44,495 bases of DNA from the NCBI GenBank assembly GCA_964520975.1, contig CAZFPA010000014.1, forward strand, positions 1 through 44,495, in the 5' to 3' direction. Below, in pieces: positions 12,362 through 20,092 of this stretch; position 1 is the stretch's first letter; each line of letters starts with the position of its first letter. Below the pieces are notes generated by a model. The model ran no database searches. It saw only the letters and a list, made by a program, of their open reading frames with translations, and was not told the DNA's origin. A program made the position numbers and the translations under genes. The stretch is from CAZFPA01 sp964520975. GTDB lineage: Bacteria > Bacillota > Negativicutes > Selenomonadales > Selenomonadaceae.

Positions 12362-13486
12362 TTGCCAGCAATTACTTATGAATTGGTAAAAGCCGATGCA
12401 AAGACGGGAGCCAGGGCCGGGATCATCCATACGCCGCATGGCAGCTTTCCTACCCCGATTTTTATGCCGGTGGGGACGCAGGCGTCGGTAAAGGGAGTAT
12501 CGCCGGAGGAACTCAAGGAGCTTGGTGCCGGGATTATTCTGAGCAATACCTACCATCTGTTCCTGCGGCCAGGAATGGAGCTGGTGCGTGAGGCCGGAGG
12601 CCTCCATAAATTCATGAATTGGGACCGGGCAATTCTCACCGACAGTGGTGGGTTCCAGGTATTCAGTCTGGGCGATCTGCGCAAGATCACCGAAGAGGGG
12701 GTGACCTTCCGTTCCCATATTGATGGTTCCAGGAAGTTCCTGTCGCCGGAGGTGTCCATGCAGGTACAGATGGCCCTGGGGTCGGATATTGTCATGGCCT
12801 TTGATGAATGTGTGCCCTATCCGGCTGATTATGATTATGCCAAGCAGTCTACCGAGCGCACGACACGCTGGGCACAGCGCTGCAAGGATACGATGACGAG
12901 CGAACAGCAGGGACTTTTCGGCATTGTGCAGGGCGGCATGTATAAGGACCTGCGCACGCGCAGCGTACAGGAGCTCGTGGCGATGGATTTCCCTGGCTAT
13001 GCAGTGGGCGGTCTGAGTGTGGGTGAACCGAAGGAGCTCATGTATGAAATGCTGGAACATACGGTTTCGCAGCTTCCGCAGACAAAGCCGCGTTATCTCA
13101 TGGGCGTCGGTACACCGGACTGTCTGGTCGAGGGTGTGCTGCATGGCATTGATATGTTCGACTGCGTATTCCCGACCCGGGTGGCGCGTAATGGAACCGC
13201 GATGACCTGGACGGGACGGCTGGTCATGAAGAATGCAGAGTATACGCATGATTTCCGGCCCATTGAAGAGGGGTGCGGCTGTTATGCCTGCCGGCATTAT
13301 ACCAGAGCGTATATCCGCCATCTTGTCCGGGCCAATGAGATCTTTGGCCTGCGCCTGTTGTCACTGCATAATCTGTATTTCCTGCAGAGCTTTATGCGTG
13401 AACTGCGGCAGTCGATTCTCGAGGACCGGTTTACGGAATTCCGCAGTAATTTCCTGGCATCTTATCAGATGACAGCGAAAAAATAA
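12362..13486 (+). CDS. tgt: Queuine tRNA-ribosyltransferase (tRNA-guanine transglycosylase)
   Basis: The gene encodes 374 aa from TTG 12362, behind AGAGAGG; the start MPAITYELVK matches the usual Tgt N-terminus. Tgt swaps guanine 34 for preQ1 in tRNAs with GUN anticodons. Catalytic Asp94 is in DSGGFQVFSL, the nucleophile Asp267 in FDCVFPTRVARNG, and the zinc site is C305-x-C307-x2-C310 with the His of SLHNLYF. Substrate-binding GGLSVGEP and LMGVGTP are present. The gene normally follows queA directly but is 12.3 kb away from it here. The promoter with a dyad suggests separate control. Confidence 0.98.
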   Translation: MPAITYELVKADAKTGARAGIIHTPHGSFPTPIFMPVGTQASVKGVSPEELKELGAGIILSNTYHLFLRPGMELVREAGGLHKFMNWDRAILTDSGGFQVFSLGDLRKITEEGVTFRSHIDGSRKFLSPEVSMQVQMALGSDIVMAFDECVPYPADYDYAKQSTERTTRWAQRCKDTMTSEQQGLFGIVQGGMYKDLRTRSVQELVAMDFPGYAVGGLSVGEPKELMYEMLEHTVSQLPQTKPRYLMGVGTPDCLVEGVLHGIDMFDCVFPTRVARNGTAMTWTGRLVMKNAEYTHDFRPIEEGCGCYACRHYTRAYIRHLVRANEIFGLRLLSLHNLYFLQSFMRELRQSILEDRFTEFRSNFLASYQMTAKK

Positions 13487-13560
13487 AGGAAATTTCTACT
13501 TTGCGTCGAAATTAAATAAATTGTGATTGATTACTTTGAATCCTGAGGAGGAATTTTTTT

Positions 13561-13860
13561 ATGGAGCCGGAAACTATTGCAACGTTAGGAACCTACGGTC
13601 CACTGATCGTCATGGTTGCTTTGTTTTATTTTTTACTGTATCGTCCGCACAAGAAGCAGGAGACCATCCGTAAGGATATGATCAACCGGCTGAAGAAGGG
13701 GACGCATGTCATGACGATTGGCGGTATCTACGGTGATGTCGTGTCCATTGACAAGAAGACGGTCCGCATCAAAATCGCTGAAAATGTTGAGGTCGAAGTG
13801 GCTAAGGCAGCTATCAGCGGCGATTTTGCCTTGCCGAATGAGGTCGAAGAAAAGAAATGA
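13561..13860 (+). CDS. yajC: Sec translocase accessory subunit YajC
   Basis: The gene encodes 99 aa from ATG 13561, after GAGGAGG (13546-13552). One N-terminal membrane segment (LIVMVALFYFLLYR), then the family motif RPHKKQETIRKDMINRLKKG (split here at residue 40), GTHVMTIGGIYG and a short strand-rich cytoplasmic domain. YajC associates with SecDF in the inner membrane. The stop overlaps the start of the next gene (ATGATAG), so they are coupled, and secD and secF lie 1.7 kb on. Confidence 0.96.
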   Translation: MEPETIATLGTYGPLIVMVALFYFLLYRPHKKQETIRKDMINRLKKGTHVMTIGGIYGDVVSIDKKTVRIKIAENVEVEVAKAAISGDFALPNEVEEKK

Positions 13861-14450
13861 TAGAAGTAGCGGGGATTCTGGCTGCCAAAAAGGAACAGCG
13901 CCGCCAGGTCCTGCGGGCGAGACGGGCCCTGGAGCCAGCCTGCCGGCAGGTCTTCGATGCGGCCATCCGGCAGCGGCTGCAGAAACTGCCAGCCTATGAA
14001 CGGGCGCAGACGGTCTTTTGCTATGTATCGTTGGCGGATGAGCCGGCGACGCAGGCAATCCTCGCTGCGGCGCTGGCCGCGGGAAAGACTGTGGCCGTGC
14101 CTTTTATCGCGGATGCGGCTGCCGGCCGCATGGAAGCTGTGCGGCTGAAAAGCCTGTCTGACCTCGTGCCGGGAGCCTTTGGTATACCAACGGCAGCGCC
14201 GGAGACGCGGGAGCTCATAGCGCCAGCGTCGCTGGATTTCATTGTTGTGCCTGGTGCCGCCTTTGATCGGGCCGGGCATCGTCTCGGAATGGGCGGCGGC
14301 TATTATGATCGGTTCCTGCAGCGGGCGACGAATGCCGTGCGGGCTGCCGTGGCCTATGAATGTCAGCTGCTGGCGGCGGTTCCCGTAGAGAGCTTTGATG
14401 AGACGGTAGACTGTATTCTTACCGAGCAGGCGTTGTACTCCTGTAAATAA
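13857..14450 (+). CDS. 5-formyltetrahydrofolate cyclo-ligase
   Basis: The gene encodes 197 aa, starting inside the yajC stop. It converts 5-formyl-THF to methenyl-THF with ATP, recycling a storage form of folate. Motifs: the N-terminal basic helix with KKEQRRQVLRARRAL, FCYVSLADEPAT, VPGAAFDRAGHRLGMGGGYYDRFL for the phosphate/ATP site, and the C-terminal VPVESFDETVDCILTE. Length is normal. Links in function with the folate operon at 7446-9723 but sits in a different transcript. Confidence 0.95.
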   Translation: MIEVAGILAAKKEQRRQVLRARRALEPACRQVFDAAIRQRLQKLPAYERAQTVFCYVSLADEPATQAILAAALAAGKTVAVPFIADAAAGRMEAVRLKSLSDLVPGAFGIPTAAPETRELIAPASLDFIVVPGAAFDRAGHRLGMGGGYYDRFLQRATNAVRAAVAYECQLLAAVPVESFDETVDCILTEQALYSCK

Positions 14451-14469
14451 TTTTGGCGTGGTGAGTAGG

Positions 14470-15177
14470 ATGGAAGTACGGATTGGCATTGCCAAGACAA
14501 CAAAATACGCCATGAGCCATTGCGGTGACAGCTGCGATTTTGCTGAGCGGCCGCATGGCGGCATTTCAGCCATCATCGCGGATGGGCAGGGCAATGGTCT
14601 GGCAGCGCATCATACGAGCAGCTGGGTCGTGAACAAGGCTGTATCCCTGATCGCTGATGGTGCCCGGGACGGAGCCGTGGCCCGGGCCGTGCATGATTAC
14701 CTTTATGCCATGAAGGACAAAAAGGTATCCTGCACCCTGACGGTGCTCAGTGCGGATCTTGATACGGAGACGGTAGTGATCAGCCGTAATTCCAATTGTC
14801 CGGTCATCATCAAAACACCGGACTACGTATCGGTCTATGATGAAAATGTGAATCCTATTGGAGTGCACCATCATACGAAGCCTTTGATGTATGAGGTGCC
14901 CTTTGAAGCCGGGATGGTGTTGGTTTCCTATACGGATGGGATACAGCATGCGGGAAAGAAGCACAGCAATCCGGCTGAATTCCAGAAGATCATGGATATC
15001 ATCAATGACAACACGGCTGAGGACTGTGAATTTATCGCGTCCAGTATCATGGATTATGCGCTGTCGCTGGACAAGAACCAGGCAGCGGATGATATGACAG
15101 TAGTGGTTATGGGGCTTTGTGAGACAGCCTCGGATATGCCCAGGGTAGAAAAGCTCACGGCGGTATATCCCTTTTGA
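14470..15177 (+). CDS. SpoIIE-type PP2C serine/threonine phosphatase domain protein
   Basis: The gene encodes 235 aa. ATG 14470 is chosen with GGTGAG upstream; GTG 14458 is possible. It is a stand-alone phosphatase domain of the SpoIIE/RsbU class: ADGQGNG near residues 38-44 (metal Asp), VLVSYTDGIQHAG and AADDMTVVVMG with metal-binding aspartates. No membrane or sensor domain is attached. In Bacillus relatives such enzymes dephosphorylate anti-sigma antagonists, but no anti-sigma kinase is nearby. Its place between yajC and secD, next to a P-loop protein, is unexplained. Confidence 0.85.
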   Translation: MEVRIGIAKTTKYAMSHCGDSCDFAERPHGGISAIIADGQGNGLAAHHTSSWVVNKAVSLIADGARDGAVARAVHDYLYAMKDKKVSCTLTVLSADLDTETVVISRNSNCPVIIKTPDYVSVYDENVNPIGVHHHTKPLMYEVPFEAGMVLVSYTDGIQHAGKKHSNPAEFQKIMDIINDNTAEDCEFIASSIMDYALSLDKNQAADDMTVVVMGLCETASDMPRVEKLTAVYPF

Positions 15178-15186
15178 GGAGGTAGC

Positions 15187-15540
15187 ATGGTGAAGGTAGC
15201 AATCGTTGGTGTATGTGCGTCGGGGAAGACGACGCTGGTCCGCGGACTGCGGGAAGCGGGGATCGATGCCTATAATGTGGCACAGGAGCATTCCTGTATC
15301 CATCGATTTTGGCAGAAGCATGCACCGGATCTGCTGATCATGATTGATGCCACATTGCCGGCTATCAAGAAACGGCGGGTCGTCTACTGGGACGAGGAAC
15401 GCCTGGTTGTACAGCATAAGCGGCTGGCTGATGCCAGGGCGCATGCCGACCTTTATCTGCAGACGGATGCCTTGGATGCAGCAGCTGTGCTCGCAACCGT
15501 CATTGCTTTCATAAAGGATTGGGAAGGTGAGCATCGCTGA
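15187..15540 (+). CDS. Small P-loop NTPase of unknown function
   Basis: The gene encodes 117 aa from ATG 15187, behind GAGGAGG (15177-15183). A Walker A motif lies at the very start (GVCASGKTTL, residues 8-17), and DLLIMIDAT could serve as Walker B. It ends with a helix and has no other domain. Short P-loop proteins of this kind resemble nucleotide or shikimate kinases cut to the core, but the lid and substrate sites cannot be recognised. Nine bases after the phosphatase gene, so the two are probably co-translated partners. Confidence 0.75.
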   Translation: MVKVAIVGVCASGKTTLVRGLREAGIDAYNVAQEHSCIHRFWQKHAPDLLIMIDATLPAIKKRRVVYWDEERLVVQHKRLADARAHADLYLQTDALDAAAVLATVIAFIKDWEGEHR

Positions 15541-15587
15541 ATGCTCCTTTTGAAATCATAGATACATCACAGAAAGGGTTGAAATAG

Positions 15588-16832
15588 TTGAGGAAAGATA
15601 GTTTTATTAAACTCCTTGCGGCCATTATAGCAATTGTTGCTGTATTTGCCTTTTTTGTATCACCACTGGCGCATTCCATTCGTCAGGGCCTGGATCTGCA
15701 GGGCGGCACGCATGTTGTGCTGGAGGCTGAAGATACACCGGAGGCCGCTGTTAATGAGGATGCAATGGAGCGCGTTGTCAAGATCATGGAAAAGCGCGTC
15801 AATGAACTCGGTCTTACCGAGCCAATCATCCAGCGCCAGGGCGAACGCCGTATTATCGTAGAGCTGCCGGGCATCAAGGATCCGGATAAGGCCATTCAGG
15901 TCATCGGCAAGACGGCTATGCTGGAGTTCAAGGATGAAGAAGGCAACACGGCACTGACGGGAACGGACCTGCAGAATGCCAAGGAAGAAACCGACCAGCA
16001 GGGCCAGAATCTGGTTGCGCTGGAATTCAGCAGCGAGGGCGGACAGAAATTTGCGGACCTTACAACGAAGAATGTAGGTCGTAAGATTGCCATCCTGTTG
16101 GATGGTGAGGTGCTTACGGCACCGAACGTCAAGGAACCGATTACAGGCGGCAAGGCAGTCATCACGGGATCCCGTACGCTGGAGGAGGCGCATAACCTCG
16201 CTATCCTGCTGCGCAGTGGTTCGCTGCCGGTCAAGGTCAATATCATCGAAACCCGTACCGTAGGCCCGACACTCGGTCAGGATTCCAAGGATAAGAGTAT
16301 CTTTGCTTTCACTGTCGGTATCGCAGCCGTTGTTATTTTCATGGTGCTCTTTTATCGTCTTTCCGGTCTCATTGCTGACATCAGCCTCATGGCTTATGTC
16401 ATCATGCTGCTCTTCATTCTGAAGATGCTGGATGCGACGCTTACCCTTCCGGGTGTTGCCGGTATCATACTGTCCGTAGGTATGGCCGTCGACGCTAATG
16501 TGCTCATATTCGAGCACTTCAAGGAAGAATACCGTAGTGGAAAGACCTTGCGTCTTTCTATGGATGCCGGCTTCAAGCGGGCGTTCACGACGATTTTTGA
16601 CTCGAATATCACGACCATCATCGCGGCGGCGGTATTGTTCTTCTTCGGGACAGGAACCATCAAGGGATTTGCCATTACACTGGGACTTGGTGTCGTACTC
16701 AGTATGTTCACCGCAATCACGCTTACGCAGTATATGCTGAAATTGCTGATTGCTTCCAACATCTTTCAGAATTCAAAGGTTTATGGTGCTTCCCGGCCAG
16801 CGGAGGAAGGTAAGGTGAAGACCAATGAATAA
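15588..16832 (+). CDS. secD: Protein translocase subunit SecD
   Basis: The gene encodes 414 aa from TTG 15588, with AAAGGG upstream. SecD with SecF uses the proton gradient to pull secreted proteins out of SecYEG. One N-terminal membrane segment is followed by GLDLQGGTHVVLEA (the family signature), the P1 periplasmic domain with VNELGLTEPIIQRQG and IIVELPGI, then five membrane segments with the conserved AVDANVLIFEHFKEE and a final FGTGTIKGFAITLGLGVVLS (shown in part). Length fits the short Firmicute form. The 3' end overlaps secF by 8 bases. Confidence 0.97.
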   Translation: MRKDSFIKLLAAIIAIVAVFAFFVSPLAHSIRQGLDLQGGTHVVLEAEDTPEAAVNEDAMERVVKIMEKRVNELGLTEPIIQRQGERRIIVELPGIKDPDKAIQVIGKTAMLEFKDEEGNTALTGTDLQNAKEETDQQGQNLVALEFSSEGGQKFADLTTKNVGRKIAILLDGEVLTAPNVKEPITGGKAVITGSRTLEEAHNLAILLRSGSLPVKVNIIETRTVGPTLGQDSKDKSIFAFTVGIAAVVIFMVLFYRLSGLIADISLMAYVIMLLFILKMLDATLTLPGVAGIILSVGMAVDANVLIFEHFKEEYRSGKTLRLSMDAGFKRAFTTIFDSNITTIIAAAVLFFFGTGTIKGFAITLGLGVVLSMFTAITLTQYMLKLLIASNIFQNSKVYGASRPAEEGKVKTNE

Positions 16833-17751
16833 ATTGCATTTTGATATTATCGGCAGAACGAAGGTATGGTTTATCTTATCGCTGTGCATCATTCTTCCGG
16901 GCCTGTTCAGTATGGCTACGCGCGGCTTCAACTTTGGTATCGACTTCACAGGCGGTACGATCATTGAAATGCGCTATGACGATCCGGTCACGATTTCGAA
17001 GGTGCGTGATTCGCTGCGCAAGTATCAGCTGGATAACAGCACGATTCAGCTTTCGGGCGAGGCCAACAGCGATGCGGAATCCGGTCGGGACATCATGGTC
17101 CGCTCGGTAGACCTCGAGGAAAATGAGCGCAAGGCTGTCATGGCTTCCCTGAAAGAGGATGTAGGCAATTACCAGCTGCTGCGTGAAGAAAAAGTAGGGG
17201 CGACGATGGGCTCTGAACTCATCATGAATGCGCTGCTCGCTATGCTCATTTCCTGGGTGCTCATCATTCTGTACGTTTCCTATCGTTTTGAGTTCAAGTT
17301 CGGTATTTCTGCCGTGCTGGCTCTCGTGCATGATATTCTTATCGTGCTTAGTGTATTTTCCCTGCTGCAGAAGCAGCTCGATTCGTCCTTTGTGGCGGCA
17401 CTGCTCACGATTGTCGGTTACTCCATCAATGATACGATTGTTATTTTCGACCGTATCCGTGAGAATCTCAAGCTGCATTTCCGCCGCGGCGGTGATATCA
17501 ACGAGCTTGTGAACCGAAGCATCTATCAGACGCTCACGAGATCAATCTATACCGTATGTACGGTGCTCTTCACGACGTTGGCACTTTACTATTTCGGCGG
17601 TGATACGACAAAGGATTTCTCCTTTGCGCTGTTGATCGGTTTCACGTGCGGCTGCTATTCGTCGATCTTCATTGCCAGCCCGCTCTGGGTTACCTTCCGG
17701 GGCTGGAGTGAGAAAAAGCGGGCCAGCCAGAAGGCGGCAGCCGCTAAATAA
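16825..17751 (+). CDS. secF: Protein translocase subunit SecF
   Basis: The gene encodes 308 aa, starting 8 bases inside secD. Six membrane segments are predicted. Signatures are FGIDFTGGTIIEM after the first segment, the pair VGATMGSELI and YVSYRFEFKFGISAVLALVHD, and TIVGYSINDTIVIFDRIREN in the fourth region, where the aspartate takes part in proton flow. Works with SecD and YajC in the inner membrane. A strong terminator follows 12 bases after the stop. Confidence 0.97.
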   Translation: MNKLHFDIIGRTKVWFILSLCIILPGLFSMATRGFNFGIDFTGGTIIEMRYDDPVTISKVRDSLRKYQLDNSTIQLSGEANSDAESGRDIMVRSVDLEENERKAVMASLKEDVGNYQLLREEKVGATMGSELIMNALLAMLISWVLIILYVSYRFEFKFGISAVLALVHDILIVLSVFSLLQKQLDSSFVAALLTIVGYSINDTIVIFDRIRENLKLHFRRGGDINELVNRSIYQTLTRSIYTVCTVLFTTLALYYFGGDTTKDFSFALLIGFTCGCYSSIFIASPLWVTFRGWSEKKRASQKAAAAK

Positions 17752-17763
17752 CGTTGTTTCCTC

Positions 17764-17798
17764 ATGGTGCAGGCGCTGAATTGCCTGCACCATTTTTG
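17764..17798 (+). terminator. Terminator of the secDF transcript
   Basis: Perfect arms ATGGTGCAGGC (17764-17774) and GCCTGCACCAT (17783-17793) around an 8-nt loop, followed by TTTTTG. It rules out the longer recJ start at 17764. Confidence 0.92.
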
Positions 17799-17916
17799 TA
17801 TGGGGAGATTTTTGCTGCCGCTGATTTTGCTTTATGCAGGCAGGGAAAAGGAATTTGCCCCGTCCAGGACGAAATATACACATTTATGGAGTAAATTAAA
17901 AGAATGGGGCATTCAA

Positions 17917-19902
17917 ATGCAGAAATTATGGAAACTGAAAGAAGCGGATGGCGAAAAGGCCGCAGAGCTGGCGAAGAAACTGGGTGTTTCCAGCTTTTTA
18001 GCCGGGCTTTTGGTCCGGCGGGGCATTGATGAGCCCGCGGCTGCGGAAATCTTCCTCTCGCCGGAAAAACAGGCTTTTTATGATCCCTTCGCGATGAAAG
18101 ATATGGATAAAGCCGTGGAGCGCATCGCCCGGGCCATTGCACAGCGGGAGACGATTGTGGTCTATGGGGATTACGATGTCGACGGCATGACGGCGACATC
18201 ACTGCTCATACGCAATCTGCGGCGCCTGGGAGCAGAGGCGGAATACTATATCCCGGATCGTCAGTCCGAAGGCTATGGCTTTCATGCGGAGGCCCTGCGG
18301 CGTCTGCAGGAAGCCGGAACACAACTGCTGATCTCCGTGGATTGCGGCATATCGGCGGTGGCGGAAACAGCCTCGGTCGGCGACGGCATGGATATCATCA
18401 TCACCGATCATCATCTGCCGGGAGAGCAGCTGCCAGAGGCAGTGGCTGTCGTGGACCCGCATCGGGAGGACTGCGGGTATCCGGACAAGAATCTGGCCGG
18501 CGTGGGGGTGGCCTTCAAGCTTTGCCAGGCTCTTTGGCAGCGTCTGCGTCAGCAGGATTTCAACGAGGATCTGGAGTTCGTCGCCCTGGGGACCATTGCG
18601 GATATCGTTCCGTTGCTGGGCGAGAACCGGCGGATTGCGGCCCAGGGGCTGCAGGCGATGATGACGACAGAGTTTGCTGGTATCCGGGCGCTGGTCGAGG
18701 TCGCGGGACAGCAGGGGAAAAAACTTACAGCCGGACATGTGGGGTTCATGCTCGCTCCGCGCCTGAATGCGGCGGGGCGTATCGCTACGGCGCAGAAGGG
18801 CGTGCAGCTTCTGCTGGCGGAGGACCCGAAGGTGGCGGAGGAACTGGCGCTGGAGCTCAATGCGGAAAATCAGGAGCGGCAGCAGCTGGAAAAGGATATT
18901 CTGGCGCTGGTGGAAAAACAGCTGGAGAGCGTTGATATGGACAAGGCTCACGCGCTGGTAGTCGCCGGCGAGGGGTGGCATCCAGGGGTCATCGGTATTG
19001 TGGCTTCACGGATTGTCGAGAAATACTATCGCCCGGTGGTCATCATCAGCATCAAGGATGGCATCGGCAAGGGGTCCTGCCGCAGTATTGCCGGCTTCCA
19101 CATGCGGGATGCGCTGCAGGCCTGCAGCGATTTCCTGCTGGGCTTCGGTGGTCATGCACAGGCGGCCGGGCTCAGCCTGGAAGCGGATAAGATTGCGGAT
19201 TTCCGGCAGGCCTTGGACGATTATGCCGCCGCGCAGCTGCGCCCCGAAGACTATGTGCCGGTACTGGATGTTGAATGCGAGCTTCCGATGACAGCAGTAT
19301 CTGAGGAACTGATTGCGGAGCTTTCGCGTCTGGAACCCTTTGGCATGGGAAATCCCAGCCCGCTTTTTGTCGGTCGCAACATACGCGGCAGCTATGCACA
19401 GCGCAAGGGCCGCGATGGACAGCATCTGGGCTTTCATATCGACGCGGCAGACCGCAGCCTAACGGCCATCGGCTGGAATATCGGTGAGCTTGCAGGGCTG
19501 GTGAACCGTGAGCCCGTGGATTTCATTTTTGTCCCGGAAATCAATGAATTCCGGGGAAACCGCACGCTGCAGTGCAAGGTAAAGGAACTGCGGCCGGCTG
19601 AAAATCCGGAGTCTTTACTCAACCGGGAATTCCTGAAGAATCTCTATATTTTTTTGCGGGGAATCCAACGGCGGGCAGATAAGGTGCCGTATACGCCCGT
19701 GCAGCTTGGAGACCTTTTCCGGCGCGCCGGGCAGCAGGCATCCGATGAGGCGATTACCAGGGGACTGGAGGTCTTTGTAGAGCTTTCTTTGCTGCAGGCA
19801 TTGCCAGACAAAGGCTATGCATTGCTGCCTGCCCAGGGCAAGATGAATCTGGCGGAATCCCTTGTGTATAAGAATTATGGCCCAAAGGAGCAGCTGCAAT
19901 AG
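17917..19902 (+). CDS. recJ: Single-stranded-DNA exonuclease RecJ
   Basis: The gene encodes 661 aa from ATG 17917 (MQKLWKL); the ribosome site is weak, but the frame upstream runs into a terminator. RecJ digests single-stranded DNA 5' to 3' in recombination and repair. DHH phosphoesterase motifs: VVYGDYDVDGMTATS (Asp85-Asp89 region), VDCGISA, TDHH at residues 163-166, then the DHHA1 part with GWHPGVIGIVASRI, GSCRS and GFGGHAQAAGLSL. An OB-like region (GNRTLQCKVKELRP) and a C-terminal extension typical of Firmicute RecJ follow. Sits between secDF and relA, its usual place. Confidence 0.96.
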   Translation: MQKLWKLKEADGEKAAELAKKLGVSSFLAGLLVRRGIDEPAAAEIFLSPEKQAFYDPFAMKDMDKAVERIARAIAQRETIVVYGDYDVDGMTATSLLIRNLRRLGAEAEYYIPDRQSEGYGFHAEALRRLQEAGTQLLISVDCGISAVAETASVGDGMDIIITDHHLPGEQLPEAVAVVDPHREDCGYPDKNLAGVGVAFKLCQALWQRLRQQDFNEDLEFVALGTIADIVPLLGENRRIAAQGLQAMMTTEFAGIRALVEVAGQQGKKLTAGHVGFMLAPRLNAAGRIATAQKGVQLLLAEDPKVAEELALELNAENQERQQLEKDILALVEKQLESVDMDKAHALVVAGEGWHPGVIGIVASRIVEKYYRPVVIISIKDGIGKGSCRSIAGFHMRDALQACSDFLLGFGGHAQAAGLSLEADKIADFRQALDDYAAAQLRPEDYVPVLDVECELPMTAVSEELIAELSRLEPFGMGNPSPLFVGRNIRGSYAQRKGRDGQHLGFHIDAADRSLTAIGWNIGELAGLVNREPVDFIFVPEINEFRGNRTLQCKVKELRPAENPESLLNREFLKNLYIFLRGIQRRADKVPYTPVQLGDLFRRAGQQASDEAITRGLEVFVELSLLQALPDKGYALLPAQGKMNLAESLVYKNYGPKEQLQ

Positions 19903-19960
19903 ATTCTTGTATTTTGACAGCAGCGCTACTTGCTGTGGGTGTGATACCGCTGTTTTGAAA

Positions 19961-19999
19961 GATTTCGCGTTGCGAAATCCTGAACAATGGCGTTATAAT
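19961..19999 (+). promoter_or_regulatory. relA promoter (copy C of the three-copy promoter module)
   Basis: A perfect dyad GATTTCGC-gtt-GCGAAATC (19961-19979) overlaps the -35 TTGCGA (19970-19975). After an 18-bp spacer comes -10 TATAAT (19994-19999). The spacer sequence is conserved with those of copies A and B, which a plain housekeeping promoter would not require. Confidence 0.82.
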
Positions 20000-20092
20000 G
20001 ATAATCAATGATAAAGGTGAGAGATTTTTCAGGATGTCAGGCATAAATGTGCGATGGGGTTGAGAGGAATGAATGATAGAGGAAGCAATGCA

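Noticed and set aside
11588..13321. Minus-strand open frame of 577 codons
   Set aside because: It lies antisense to the MerR and tgt genes, has no family features and no ribosome site; open by codon bias of the real genes.
17764..17916. Longer N-terminus for RecJ
   Set aside because: The first codons lie in the secDF terminator hairpin, so the extension would rarely be transcribed, and the RecJ family starts near the ATG at 17917.
19983..19996. LexA/DinR box (GAACN4GTTC) in the shared promoter module
   Set aside because: The sequence is GAACAATGGCGTTA; the right half does not match, and the conserved dyad is centred elsewhere.
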